NCBI GenBank assembly: GCA_035513275.1
Contig: DATKCJ010000286.1
Location: 1 to 12,043, forward strand
DNA length: 12,043 nucleotides
Reading direction: 5' to 3'
From: DATKCJ01 sp035513275
GTDB taxonomy: Bacteria > Verrucomicrobiota > Verrucomicrobiia > Opitutales > Opitutaceae
Positions 1 to 6,648 of this stretch are shown here, piece after piece (the stretch's first letter is position 1; the number at the start of each line of letters is the position of its first letter). The notes below the pieces were generated by a model. The model ran no database searches. It was not told the DNA's origin and worked only from the letters and a program-made list of their open reading frames with translations. Both the position numbers and the translations under genes were made by a program.

Positions 1-321
1 GAGCGGGAACGGCTCAACCGAGTGCACGAGATCGAAGAAGCTTGAGAACGCGAGCGAGTGGTTGCCGACGTTCGCGCCGACGTCGAGCGCGGTGCCGCCG
101 GAAAGGAGACGCTTGAGCAGGTTGATGTAGGAAAACTCGAAAAAAGATCCCGTGACGAACGCGAGCCACTCGACGTAGTTGTCCATCCGGCCGCGGTAGG
201 TGACGCCGTCGACGTCGAGTTCGAACGCGGCGTGTGTCCTCGGGATGATCGCCTTGGCCACAGTGCGCCGGAGATTCAGCGGGATCGACCGGCAGCGTGT
301 GAACTTGAGAACCGGATTCAT
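1..321 (-). CDS. FkbM-type SAM-dependent methyltransferase, N-terminal part (runs off left edge)
   Basis: Reading the minus strand from the ATG at 321-319 gives 107 codons without a stop up to the window edge, so the C-terminal part is missing. The stretch TALDVGANVGNHSLAF, followed by a hydrophobic run and HSVEPFP, is the glycine-rich SAM-binding motif I and the acidic motif II of class I methyltransferases, in the form typical of the FkbM family. Those enzymes mostly O-methylate sugars or other small molecules; the substrate here cannot be told. The preceding residues (VDGVTYRGRMDNYVEWLAFVTG) fit the short helical N-terminus seen ahead of the fold. No Shine-Dalgarno sequence is visible before the ATG. 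The gene is divergent from aspS and shares a 268-nt intergenic region with it. The methyltransferase fold is fairly certain; the FkbM assignment is by motif resemblance. Confidence 0.75.
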   Translation of the reverse strand, partial: MNPVLKFTRCRSIPLNLRRTVAKAIIPRTHAAFELDVDGVTYRGRMDNYVEWLAFVTGSFFEFSYINLLKRLLSGGTALDVGANVGNHSLAFSSFFDLVHSVEPFPL

Positions 322-433
322 CGGATAGGATAGGGGGCGGAATGCGCTGGATGCTCGGGGTCGCTCGCAGACAACACAGTTTCTCGCTCCGCTGAAAGCC
401 AAAGTCTCGTTGCATGCTCGGGACCGCACGTTC

Positions 434-497
434 GGAGTTCCGCCTTTTGGCGGTCCGGATTCGTCCCTGACTTTAGACCGCGTGAACGCGGAACTCC
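434..497. repeat. REP/BIME-like inverted hairpin pair with GGAG feet
   Basis: The element reads GGAG-TT, a hairpin CCGCC-TTTT-GGCGG (440-453), a 24-nt spacer, a second hairpin CCGCG-TGAA-CGCGG (478-491), then AA-CTCC. The two halves are inverted copies of one plan (GGAGTT plus hairpin), and the outer GGAGTTCCG and CGGAACTCC can also pair as a 9-bp stem, giving a three-armed structure. A GGAG or GTAG tetranucleotide at the foot of a small hairpin is the hallmark of REP sequences recognised by RAYT transposases. It lies about 90 nt upstream of aspS, in the region divergent from the methyltransferase gene, so it may form in the aspS leader transcript. Whether it belongs to a family repeated elsewhere in the genome cannot be seen here. 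Confidence 0.7.
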
Positions 498-589
498 AAA
501 CACGGAGGCTTCCGATCGAGCTGCGGCGCCGCCGGAAATTCTGTTTGCTCCCCGGCGGGTCGGTCCGTTTGGTTGGGCGTTCCGTCCCA

Positions 590-2368
590 ATGCGTCGCAC
601 CCATCATTGCGCCCAGCTCACCAAGGCAAACCTCGGCGCGACCGTTTCGGTCGTCGGCTGGGTCGATTCCGTCCGCGATCACGGCGGCATCATCTTCGTC
701 GATCTGCGCGATCGCGAGGGCGTCACGCAGGTGAAGTTCGACTCTGCGCTGCGCGAGCAGGCGACGCGGCTGAAGGACGAGTCGGTCATCGGCATCACCG
801 GCCATGTTGAGCTGCGCCCGGCTGACATGGTGAACAAGAACCTGCCGACCGGCGAGGTCGAGGTGGACGCCACCGAGCTGGTTGTTTTCAACATGTCCGA
901 AACGCCGCCGTTTCCGCTCGATGACGCGGGCGGCGACAAGGTGAGCGACGATCTCCGGCTCACTTATCGTTATCTCGACCTGCGACGCCCGAGGATGCGG
1001 CGCAATCTCGCGATGCGCCACCGCGCGACGAAATCGATCCGCGACTACTTCGACGCGCAGGGCTTTCTCGACGTCGAGACGCCGATCCTGTTCAAGAGCA
1101 CGCCCGAGGGAGCGCGTGAGTATCTCGTTCCTTCGCGCATCCACCCAGGCGAGTTCTACGCGCTCTCGCAGTCGCCGCAGCAGTTCAAGCAGATCCTGAT
1201 GGTCGCGGGCGTGGAGAAGTATTTTCAGATCGCGCGCTGCTTCCGCGACGAAGACTTGCGCGCCGACCGCCAGATGGAGTTCACGCAGGTGGACGTCGAG
1301 GCGTCGTTCGTCGATCGCGAGGACATACACGCGCTATTCGAGGGCATGCTCGCGAAGGTGTGGAAGGACGTGCTCGGCACGGAGCTCAAGACCCCATTCC
1401 CGCGCCTGACGTTCAAAGACGCGATGAACCGTTACGGCGTCGACAAGCCCGACACTCGCTACGCGCTCGAGATCGCGGACTTCAGCGAGACGTTCCGCGC
1501 GTCTGGCTTCAAGGTGTTCGCCTCGGCCGTCCAAGCCGGCGGCGTGGTGAAGGCCGTCAACGGCAAGGGCCTCGCCGACGTCACGCAAGGCGAGCTCAAG
1601 GCGCTCGAGGATGCCGCGAAGGCAATGGGCGCGAAGGGCCTCGCATTCATCAAGGTCGAGGGCGGCGAGTGGAAGTCGCCGATCATGAAATTCTTCTCCG
1701 AGGCTGAGAAGGCCGCGCTCGCCGAAAACCTGAAAGTGGAGGAGGGCGACATTGTCTTCTTCGCGGCCGGTCCGTGGGAGAAGGCGTGCGGCATCCTCGG
1801 TCGCGTGCGGCAGGATTGCGCGGGGCTCCTGCAGAAACGTGGCAAGCTCGTGCTGCCGCCGGACCAGTGGAATTTCCTGTGGGTTGTCGATTTCCCGCTG
1901 ATGAGCTACGACGAGGAGCGCGGCGGCTACGCGGCCACGCACCATCCGTTCACCGCGCCGGTGGTGGAAGACATCGCGCTGCTCGACTCCGATCCGAAGG
2001 CCGTGCGCGGGCAGCACTACGACGTTGTGCTCAATGGCATGGAGCTCGGCGGCGGTTCGATCCGAATCCACCAGCCGGATCTGCAGCGGAAAGTCTTCGA
2101 GGACGTGCTTAAGATTCCTTCCGACGTCGTTGAGACCCGTTTCGGTTACATGCTGCGAGCGTTTCGATACGGAGCGCCGCCGCATGGTGGCATCGCGTTC
2201 GGTCTCGACCGGATGGTCGCGTTGCTTTGCGGCACGACGAGCATCCGCGATGTGATTGCGTTTCCCAAGACGCAGAAGGGACAGGATCTCATGGCGGCGA
2301 GCCCGACTCCTGTCACGGCACGGCAGCTTCGCGACCTTCACATCACGACGGTCGTGCCGCAGGCTTGA
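590..2368 (+). CDS. aspS: Aspartyl-tRNA synthetase (class II)
   Basis: The 592-residue protein attaches aspartate to tRNA in the cytoplasm, and its length matches bacterial AspRS (about 590). The N-terminal OB-fold anticodon-binding domain shows GWVDSVRDHGG and the following VDLRDREG. Class II motif 1 is near residues 158-168 (GFLDVETPIL), motif 2 at 218-233 (FRDEDLRADRQMEFTQ), and motif 3 includes GIAFGLDR at 534-541. The bacterial insertion (GAD) domain occupies the middle. I chose ATG 590 because MRRTHHCAQL matches the family N-terminus. The frame is open 60 codons further upstream to 410, but that stretch crosses a repeat element and reads as non-family sequence. Residue 31 is His (RDHGG), where discriminating enzymes such as E. 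coli have Leu; this may mean the enzyme also charges tRNA-Asn. No clear Shine-Dalgarno sequence is present. Confidence 0.97.
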   Translation: MRRTHHCAQLTKANLGATVSVVGWVDSVRDHGGIIFVDLRDREGVTQVKFDSALREQATRLKDESVIGITGHVELRPADMVNKNLPTGEVEVDATELVVFNMSETPPFPLDDAGGDKVSDDLRLTYRYLDLRRPRMRRNLAMRHRATKSIRDYFDAQGFLDVETPILFKSTPEGAREYLVPSRIHPGEFYALSQSPQQFKQILMVAGVEKYFQIARCFRDEDLRADRQMEFTQVDVEASFVDREDIHALFEGMLAKVWKDVLGTELKTPFPRLTFKDAMNRYGVDKPDTRYALEIADFSETFRASGFKVFASAVQAGGVVKAVNGKGLADVTQGELKALEDAAKAMGAKGLAFIKVEGGEWKSPIMKFFSEAEKAALAENLKVEEGDIVFFAAGPWEKACGILGRVRQDCAGLLQKRGKLVLPPDQWNFLWVVDFPLMSYDEERGGYAATHHPFTAPVVEDIALLDSDPKAVRGQHYDVVLNGMELGGGSIRIHQPDLQRKVFEDVLKIPSDVVETRFGYMLRAFRYGAPPHGGIAFGLDRMVALLCGTTSIRDVIAFPKTQKGQDLMAASPTPVTARQLRDLHITTVVPQA

Positions 2369-2399
2369 GTCGCGGCGTCCGAGCAATCCGTCAGCAGGC

Positions 2400-2419
2400 C
2401 CGCGGTCTTTTTTTCGCGG
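2400..2419 (+). terminator. Weak terminator candidate after aspS
   Basis: CCGCG (2400-2404) and CGCGG (2415-2419) can pair around a loop that contains seven T residues. A run of T inside the loop rather than after the stem is not the classical intrinsic terminator layout, so this is only a candidate for the 3' end of aspS. The other possibility is that aspS transcription reads through into the amt leader. Confidence 0.25.
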
Positions 2420-2432
2420 ACGTTGAGATTCT

Positions 2433-2506
2433 TCTGGTCAGGAGCAGGTGAGCTGATACACGGTGACCCGACCGCGCCGCGCGGTCGTTCTCTGATAGCA
2501 CCTGAA
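2433..2506 (+). promoter_or_regulatory. Conserved amt leader, copy A
   Basis: This block aligns without gaps to the block at 4416-4489, with 55 of 74 positions identical by hand count. Both sit just upstream of an amt gene although the surrounding non-coding sequence is unrelated. The core CTGATACA, GTGACCCGACCG and GCGGTCGT is fully shared. A perfect 8-bp hairpin, CGACCGCG-CCG-CGCGGTCG, spans 2469-2487 and ends 36 nt before the amt ATG. In this copy CAGGTG (2445-2450) can also pair with CACCTG (2499-2504), closing the hairpin inside a longer stem. It could be a structured RNA leader or a palindromic operator with its promoter; CTGATACA might serve as a -10 element. I do not recognise it as a named riboswitch. 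Confidence 0.6.
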
Positions 2507-2523
2507 CCCAAGCTCATCCGTTA

Positions 2524-3900
2524 ATGAAGCACAACCCACCGAACCTCATCGGCACAACCCCGGCCGGTTTGTTTCTTCTCGGAATACTAGTCCTGATTGC
2601 CGCACCCCTCGGCGCGCAGGACGCACCAGCCTATGCTGACTACGAGGCCTTCCAGGCTTCTGCCGGCTACGGGCTGTTTACGACGAACAACCTATGGATG
2701 ATGATCGCGGCAGCGCTCGTGTTCATCATGCACCTGGGATTCGCGACCCTCGAGACGGGCCTTACCCGTTCGAAAAACACGGTCAACATCCTATACAAAA
2801 ACACGCTGATACCGTGCATAGGAATCCTGACCTATGCGATATGCGGGTTCAACCTGATGTATCCTGGAGTCGAAGGCGGCTGGTTCGCATTCGCGGGATT
2901 CGGGGTATCGGTGGGCGATTCGGTTGCCAGCCTCACTGACGCTTACAATCCGGGCTACACCTACTGGACGGATTTTCTGTTCCAGGCGATGTTTGCAGCC
3001 ACTGCGGCCACGATCGTCTCGGGTGCAGTCGCCGAGCGAGTGAAGCTCGGGCCGTTCCTGGTGTTCGCCACGTTGTTCGTGGCGGTCTGCTACCCGATCA
3101 CGGGCTATTGGAAATGGGGTAATGGCTGGTTGAATGTGATGGAGACGCCGTTCTACGACTTCGCCGGCTCCACGCTCGTTCACTCGGTTGGTGGTTGGGG
3201 CGCGCTCGCGGGCGCGATTCTCCTTGGGCCCCGCATCGGCAAATATTCCGCCGACGGGAAGATGAACCCGATCCTCGGTCACAGCATGCCTCTCGCCACA
3301 ATCGGCGTCTTCCTGCTGTGGCTTGGCTGGTTCGGATTCAACGGCGGCTCCGTGCTCTCGGCCGACCCGTCGCTGGTGTCGCTGACGCTGGTGACGACTT
3401 GCATCGCGGCTTCCGCGGGTGCGGTCGGGTCGATGCTCGCCTCCCTGGTGATCGTGAAGAAGCCCGACCTCTCGCTGACGCTCAACGGGGTCCTCGCGGG
3501 ACTTGTGGGAATCACGGCCGGTGCCGATCAGATGGCGGTCATGTCCGCCACGATCATCGGCCTGGTCGCCGGTGTGCTGGTCGTGATCTCGGTCGTGTTC
3601 TTCGACCGCATCAAGATCGACGACCCTGTCGGCGCGATTTCCGTGCACCTGGTCTGCGGCATCTGGGGCACCCTCGCAGTCGGACTCCTCGGTGCGAAGG
3701 CGGGTATGTCCCAGTTGATCGCCCAGGTAACCGGCGTCGCGGCGATAGGCATCTTCACGTTCCTGTTCGCCTTCATCCTCTTCTTCATTCTCAAGAAGAC
3801 CGTGGGCATCCGCGTGTCGTCCGAGGAGGAAATCGGTGGTCTCGACATCGGAGAGCACGGCAACGAGGCTTACCCGGATTTCCACCCCTCCCGCAACTAA
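2524..3900 (+). CDS. amt: Ammonium channel, Amt family (first copy)
   Basis: The 458-residue inner-membrane protein conducts ammonium. A signal peptide is evident (hydrophobic run about 15-28, likely cleavage after Ala31 in PLGAQ), followed by about eleven membrane helices. The pore twin histidines are present: His220 in DFAGSTLVH and His375 in ISVHLVCG. The Amt signature GWFGFNGGS is also present. The early helix reads MHLGFATLETGLTRSKNTVN, closer to the AMT1-like type than to E. coli AmtB. The cytoplasmic tail ends in SSEEEIGGLDIGEHGNEAY, the conserved tail that docks PII proteins. It is followed after 24 nt by glnK, the usual partner, so the two are probably cotranscribed from the leader at 2433. 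No Shine-Dalgarno sequence precedes the ATG. Ammonium transport is well supported; regulation by nitrogen is inferred from context. Confidence 0.95.
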   Translation: MKHNPPNLIGTTPAGLFLLGILVLIAAPLGAQDAPAYADYEAFQASAGYGLFTTNNLWMMIAAALVFIMHLGFATLETGLTRSKNTVNILYKNTLIPCIGILTYAICGFNLMYPGVEGGWFAFAGFGVSVGDSVASLTDAYNPGYTYWTDFLFQAMFAATAATIVSGAVAERVKLGPFLVFATLFVAVCYPITGYWKWGNGWLNVMETPFYDFAGSTLVHSVGGWGALAGAILLGPRIGKYSADGKMNPILGHSMPLATIGVFLLWLGWFGFNGGSVLSADPSLVSLTLVTTCIAASAGAVGSMLASLVIVKKPDLSLTLNGVLAGLVGITAGADQMAVMSATIIGLVAGVLVVISVVFFDRIKIDDPVGAISVHLVCGIWGTLAVGLLGAKAGMSQLIAQVTGVAAIGIFTFLFAFILFFILKKTVGIRVSSEEEIGGLDIGEHGNEAYPDFHPSRN

Positions 3901-3912
3901 CCCACGCAATTT

Positions 3913-3916
3913 GGAG
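3913..3916 (+). promoter_or_regulatory. Ribosome binding site of first glnK
   Basis: GGAG lies 8 nt before the ATG of the first glnK (TTGGAGACGAATTAATG context) and fixes that start. It is notable because most other genes in this window, including the second and third PII genes, lack a visible Shine-Dalgarno sequence. Confidence 0.6.
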
Positions 3917-3924
3917 ACGAATTA

Positions 3925-4263
3925 ATGAAACTCATCACAGCAATCATCAAGCCCTTCAAACTCGAAGAGGTGAAGGGTGCGCTCGCTGAAATCGGCGTGG
4001 AAGGGATGACAGTCACCGAGGTCAAGGGGTTCGGCCGCCAAAAAGGCCACACGGAGATCTATCGCGGAAGCGAATATACCGTGGACTTCCTTCCCAAGGT
4101 GAAGATCGAGATCGCCGTGCAGGCAGACTTGGTGACGAAAGTCATCGACGCGATTGTCCGCGGCGCACGCACCGGAAAGATCGGCGACGGCAAGGTCTTT
4201 GTCACCTCGCTTGAGGAGACGGTGCGCATCCGCACCGACGAGCGCGGCGAAGCCGCCCTCTGA
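3925..4263 (+). CDS. glnK: PII signal protein GlnK (first copy)
   Basis: The 112-residue cytoplasmic trimer senses ATP/ADP and 2-oxoglutarate and blocks the Amt pore when nitrogen is plentiful. It matches the family over its whole length: the start MKLITAIIKPFKLEEV, the strand TEVKGFGRQKGH leading into the T-loop, Tyr51 (uridylylation site) in RGSEYTVDFLPK, and the B-loop TGKIGDGKVF at 83-92 that binds nucleotide. Gln39 and Lys58, used for 2-oxoglutarate and ATP contacts, are present. It follows the first amt by 24 nt and ends in a strong terminator, so amt-glnK forms a closed two-gene unit. It differs from the second copy at only ten residues. GlnK rather than GlnB is preferred because of the amt linkage. 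Confidence 0.96.
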   Translation: MKLITAIIKPFKLEEVKGALAEIGVEGMTVTEVKGFGRQKGHTEIYRGSEYTVDFLPKVKIEIAVQADLVTKVIDAIVRGARTGKIGDGKVFVTSLEETVRIRTDERGEAAL

Positions 4264-4291
4264 TCGCCCGCGCAACCGAAAGTTTGTAGCA

Positions 4292-4326
4292 ACCGGCGTC
4301 CGGAAATTCCGGGCGCCGGTTTTTTT
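4292..4326 (+). terminator. Intrinsic terminator of first amt-glnK unit
   Basis: The 12-bp stem pairs 4292-4303 with 4309-4320 around loop AAATT, with one U-G pair, and leads straight into seven T residues. It is a textbook rho-independent terminator 28 nt after the glnK stop. The tetranucleotide GTAG sits just before the stem (4286-4289). The sequence between stop and stem is nearly the same after the second glnK. Confidence 0.92.
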
Positions 4327-4415
4327 GTGCCCTCGCTCCATGTGGCGCGATCGGAGGATGGCGCGGGTCGGAGTTGGTTGCTGACGACCGTGTTCTGCTC
4401 CGGTTTTAAGTTTCA

Positions 4416-4489
4416 TCTGGTAAGGCGCGGTCGAACTGATACAGCGTGACCCGACCGTTTCGGGCGGTCGTCCCCTGAAGGCATTCGAA
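4416..4489 (+). promoter_or_regulatory. Conserved amt leader, copy B
   Basis: This is the counterpart of the block at 2433-2506, placed the same way before the second amt (12 nt from the end of the block to the ATG, against 17 in copy A). The hairpin lies at 4452-4470: CGACCG pairs with CGGTCG, and two further U-G pairs extend it to 8 bp with a 3-nt loop. Relative to copy A, the two inner pairs change from C-G and G-C to U-G and U-G, so pairing is kept although the bases differ. The loop changes from CCG to TCG. The outer stem of copy A is only partly conserved here. As copy A lies outside the intergenic terminator region, this block marks the start of an independent transcription unit. Confidence 0.6.
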
Positions 4490-4501
4490 TCTCCCCAAGT
4501 C

Positions 4502-6013
4502 ATGAATACCCTGCGCATAGAATGCATCCGAGTGTTCGTCGCAGCGGGCCTGGCCTTGCTGGCCACCCTGCCTGCCTCTGCCGAAACGTCCGTCTCGACG
4601 GACTCCACCCAAACTCCACCTGTGCCGACGCTCGAACAACGAGTCGCCGGCCTCGAAGCCTACCTCGCGAACGGCGACCCGGGTGCCGCGTTGAAGAATG
4701 CCGAGGGTGCGATTCCCGACGGACTCGCCACGACTGCTTCCGGCAATCCTGGTCCAGCGCACAACGCCTGGATGATGACGTGCGCGGCCCTTGTGCTGTT
4801 CATGACTCTGCCCGGCCTCGCTCTTTTCTACGGCGGTCTGGTGCGCACGAAGAACGTGCTTTCCGTGATGGCGCAGTGCCTCGGAATCGCAGGCCTCGTC
4901 ACGATCCTCTGGTGGGCCTTCGGCTACAGCCTCGTTTTCGGGAAGAGCTTCGGGAGCGCGTTCCTGGGCGGCTCAGAGTTCTTCTTCATGCGAAACGTCG
5001 ATAGCATGCCGAACACCGACTACGCCTATTGGGTTTCGCAGAACGTGTTTTCGATCTACCAGCTGCTGTTCGCCATCATCACCCCCGCGCTGATCGTCGG
5101 CGCCATCGCCGAGCGCATGAAATTCTCCGCCGTGATGCTGTTCGTGACGGTTTGGATGTTCCTGGTTTACTTCCCGCTGGCGCACATGGTCTGGGGAGCC
5201 ACCGGCTGGATGAACGGCGTGTGGAACTCAGGCGCGGCGATCAAGGCGATCGACTTTGCGGGCGGCACAGTCGTCCACATGTCCTCGGGCTGGTCGGCAC
5301 TGATCTTGTGCCTGATCCTCGGGCCCCGCCTCGGGTTTGGGAAGACGCCGATGCCTCCGCACAGCCTTGTGCTTTGCATGGTCGGCACCGGCATGCTCTG
5401 GGTGGGTTGGTATGGCTTCAACGCCGGCTCGGCCGTCGCCGCCGACGGTGTCGCCGCCAATGCCTTCACCACCACGACCCTCGCCACGGCCGTCGCGTCG
5501 TTCACTTGGGCGGCGCTCGAATACTTCACCCGCAAGCGCGCTTCCGTGCTCGGGTTCTGTTCCGGCGCAGTCTCCGGCCTTGTCGTGGTCACACCGGCGT
5601 GCGGATTCATCAGCAGCAGTTCGGCGATGCTTCTCGGCGTCCTCGCTGGTGCGGTTCCGTTCTTCGCCTGCACCAAGCTCAAGGGCTGGCTCAAGTATGA
5701 CGATGCACTCGACACATTCGGCATCCATGCCGTGGGTGGCACCTTGGGCGCATTGCTCACGGGCATCCTCGCCAGCACATCCGTCAACGGAAACCTTGGT
5801 ATCAACCTCGCGGACGTGGTCGGCAGCACGCTTTGGATCGAGCAGCTCAAGGCCATCGGCCTCACGATCGTGCTGGCAGTGGTCGGCACGGTGATCATCG
5901 CCTACGGGGTGAAGCTCCTGGTCGGGCTGCGTCCGACGGTCGAGGACGAGCAGGAAGGCCTCGATCTTGCCGACCACGGGGAAGAGGGTTACATCTACGA
6001 AGCGAAGTCCTGA
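4502..6013 (+). CDS. amtB: Ammonium channel, AmtB type (second copy)
   Basis: The 503-residue inner-membrane ammonium channel has a signal peptide ending in LPASA (likely cleavage after Ala27). It is followed by a polar segment of about 60 residues (EQRVAGLEAYLANGDPGAAL and on) that looks helical and would be periplasmic, then AWMMTCAALVLFMTLPGLALFYGGLVRTKN, the first helix in the form typical of AmtB. The twin histidines are His259 (DFAGGTVVH) and His409 (FGIHAVGG); GWYGFNAGSA and VTPACGFI are also AmtB-like. The C-terminal tail ERD-poor segment TVEDEQEGLDLADHGEEGY is the PII docking tail. It is clearly of a different Amt type from the upstream channel, so the pair are old paralogues. glnK follows after 19 nt. 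No Shine-Dalgarno sequence is seen. Confidence 0.96.
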   Translation: MNTLRIECIRVFVAAGLALLATLPASAETSVSTDSTQTPPVPTLEQRVAGLEAYLANGDPGAALKNAEGAIPDGLATTASGNPGPAHNAWMMTCAALVLFMTLPGLALFYGGLVRTKNVLSVMAQCLGIAGLVTILWWAFGYSLVFGKSFGSAFLGGSEFFFMRNVDSMPNTDYAYWVSQNVFSIYQLLFAIITPALIVGAIAERMKFSAVMLFVTVWMFLVYFPLAHMVWGATGWMNGVWNSGAAIKAIDFAGGTVVHMSSGWSALILCLILGPRLGFGKTPMPPHSLVLCMVGTGMLWVGWYGFNAGSAVAADGVAANAFTTTTLATAVASFTWAALEYFTRKRASVLGFCSGAVSGLVVVTPACGFISSSSAMLLGVLAGAVPFFACTKLKGWLKYDDALDTFGIHAVGGTLGALLTGILASTSVNGNLGINLADVVGSTLWIEQLKAIGLTIVLAVVGTVIIAYGVKLLVGLRPTVEDEQEGLDLADHGEEGYIYEAKS

Positions 6014-6032
6014 GCTCCCACCCAATCGCTCC

Positions 6033-6371
6033 ATGAAACTCATCACTGCTATCATCAAGCCTTTCAAACTCGACGAAGTGAAGACCGCACTCGCAGAAGT
6101 CGGAGTCGAGGGCATGACCGTCACCGAGGTCAAGGGATTCGGCCGGCAGAAGGGTCACACGGAAGTCTACCGCGGCAGCGAATACACCGTGGACTTCCTT
6201 CCCAAGGTGAAGATCGAGATCGCCGTGCAGGCGGACCTCGTGCCCAAGGTCGTCGATGCGATCATACGCGGCGCGAAGACCGGAAAGATCGGCGACGGCA
6301 AGGTCTTCGTCACCTCGCTTGAGGAGACGGTGCGCATCCGCACCGACGAGCGCGGGCAGTCTGCCCTCTGA
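6033..6371 (+). CDS. glnK: PII signal protein GlnK (second copy)
   Basis: The 112-residue PII protein has Tyr51 in the T-loop (RGSEYTVDFLPK), Gln39, Lys58 and the nucleotide loop TGKIGDGKVF, so all known ligand and modification sites are kept. I chose ATG 6033 because MKLITAIIKPFKL is the family start; the open frame begins at 5967, inside the amtB coding region, and those 22 residues are not PII-like. It lies 19 nt after amtB and ends in its own terminator. Compared with the first copy there are ten amino-acid differences, and the last part of the gene is almost unchanged in DNA (76 of 77 bases in one stretch near 6280-6357). It presumably gates the adjacent AmtB; mixed trimers with the other PII proteins are possible. 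Confidence 0.95.
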   Translation: MKLITAIIKPFKLDEVKTALAEVGVEGMTVTEVKGFGRQKGHTEVYRGSEYTVDFLPKVKIEIAVQADLVPKVVDAIIRGAKTGKIGDGKVFVTSLEETVRIRTDERGQSAL

Positions 6372-6399
6372 TCACACGCGCAACCGAAAGAATGTAGCC

Positions 6400-6435
6400 A
6401 CCGGCGCCCGGCAACCCCAGGCGCCGGTTCTCTTT
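6400..6435 (+). terminator. Intrinsic terminator of second amtB-glnK unit
   Basis: ACCGGCGCC (6400-6408) pairs perfectly with GGCGCCGGT (6420-6428) around an 11-nt loop and is followed by a T-rich tail TCTCTTT. It aligns with the terminator after the first glnK, including the preceding GTAG (6394-6397), so the terminator was duplicated along with the gene. The tail is weaker than in the first copy. Confidence 0.8.
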
Positions 6436-6440
6436 CCCGA

Positions 6441-6468
6441 GTAGCGCACTCTGCTGGGCAGCAAAGTG
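6441..6468 (+). repeat. Single REP-like element (GTAG-CG plus hairpin)
   Basis: GTAG-CG (6441-6446) is followed by a hairpin in which CACTCTGCT (6447-6455) pairs with AGCAAAGTG (6460-6468) around GGGC, with one mismatch. The GTAG foot plus imperfect palindrome is the REP layout, and the same GTAGCG foot recurs at 6481 and, inverted, at 8509-8514. It sits directly behind the terminator of the second nitrogen unit. Confidence 0.5.
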
Positions 6469-6480
6469 TTTGCCTCCGAG

Positions 6481-6556
6481 GTAGCGCGCCTCTCGCCTGC
6501 CGTGAGCCCGTCGAATCGGCAGAGAGGCGCGTCGGCAGGCGGGATGCCTGCGCTCC
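6481..6556. repeat. REP/BIME-like inverted pair upstream of third PII gene
   Basis: GTAG (6481-6484) leads into CGCGCCTCT (6485-6493), which pairs perfectly with AGAGGCGCG (6523-6531); inside, CTGCCG (6497-6502) pairs with CGGCAG (6517-6522). A second hairpin, GCAGGC-GGGAT-GCCTGC (6535-6551), is followed by G-CTCC, an inverted GGAG foot. The structure is again an outward-facing pair of footed hairpins. Together with the terminator and the single element it fills most of the 277-nt gap between the second glnK and the next gene; nothing coding is supported there. Confidence 0.6.
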
Positions 6557-6648
6557 TCGAGGTCGCAGCCGCCTATGGTTTCTTCTCGCTGCGCAATTCA
6601 GTGCTGGCGCGTCTGCGCGCGCGGAGCCAGTATGACTCCGATTCTCCC

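Noticed and set aside
410..589. In-frame extension of aspS by 60 codons upstream
   Set aside because: The stretch crosses the REP-like element and does not look like AspRS; MRRTHHCAQL at 590 matches the family start.
322..589. Small ORF or RNA gene between the methyltransferase and aspS
   Set aside because: Apart from the REP-like element I see no convincing start, motif or RNA structure there.
1334..2386. Long minus-strand open frame opposite aspS
   Set aside because: Antisense shadow of a confidently identified gene with no recognisable protein features.
2433..2506. Sigma-54 promoter for amt
   Set aside because: No GG-N10-GC arrangement is shared by the two leaders at the same position.
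2433..2506. Known glutamine riboswitch (glnA or downstream-peptide type)
   Set aside because: I could not match the shared leader segments to the consensus of those motifs as I remember it.
2791..3909. Long minus-strand open frame opposite the first amt
   Set aside because: Translation is rich in Arg, His, Asp and Glu with no domain, as expected from the antisense of a GC-rich membrane-protein gene.
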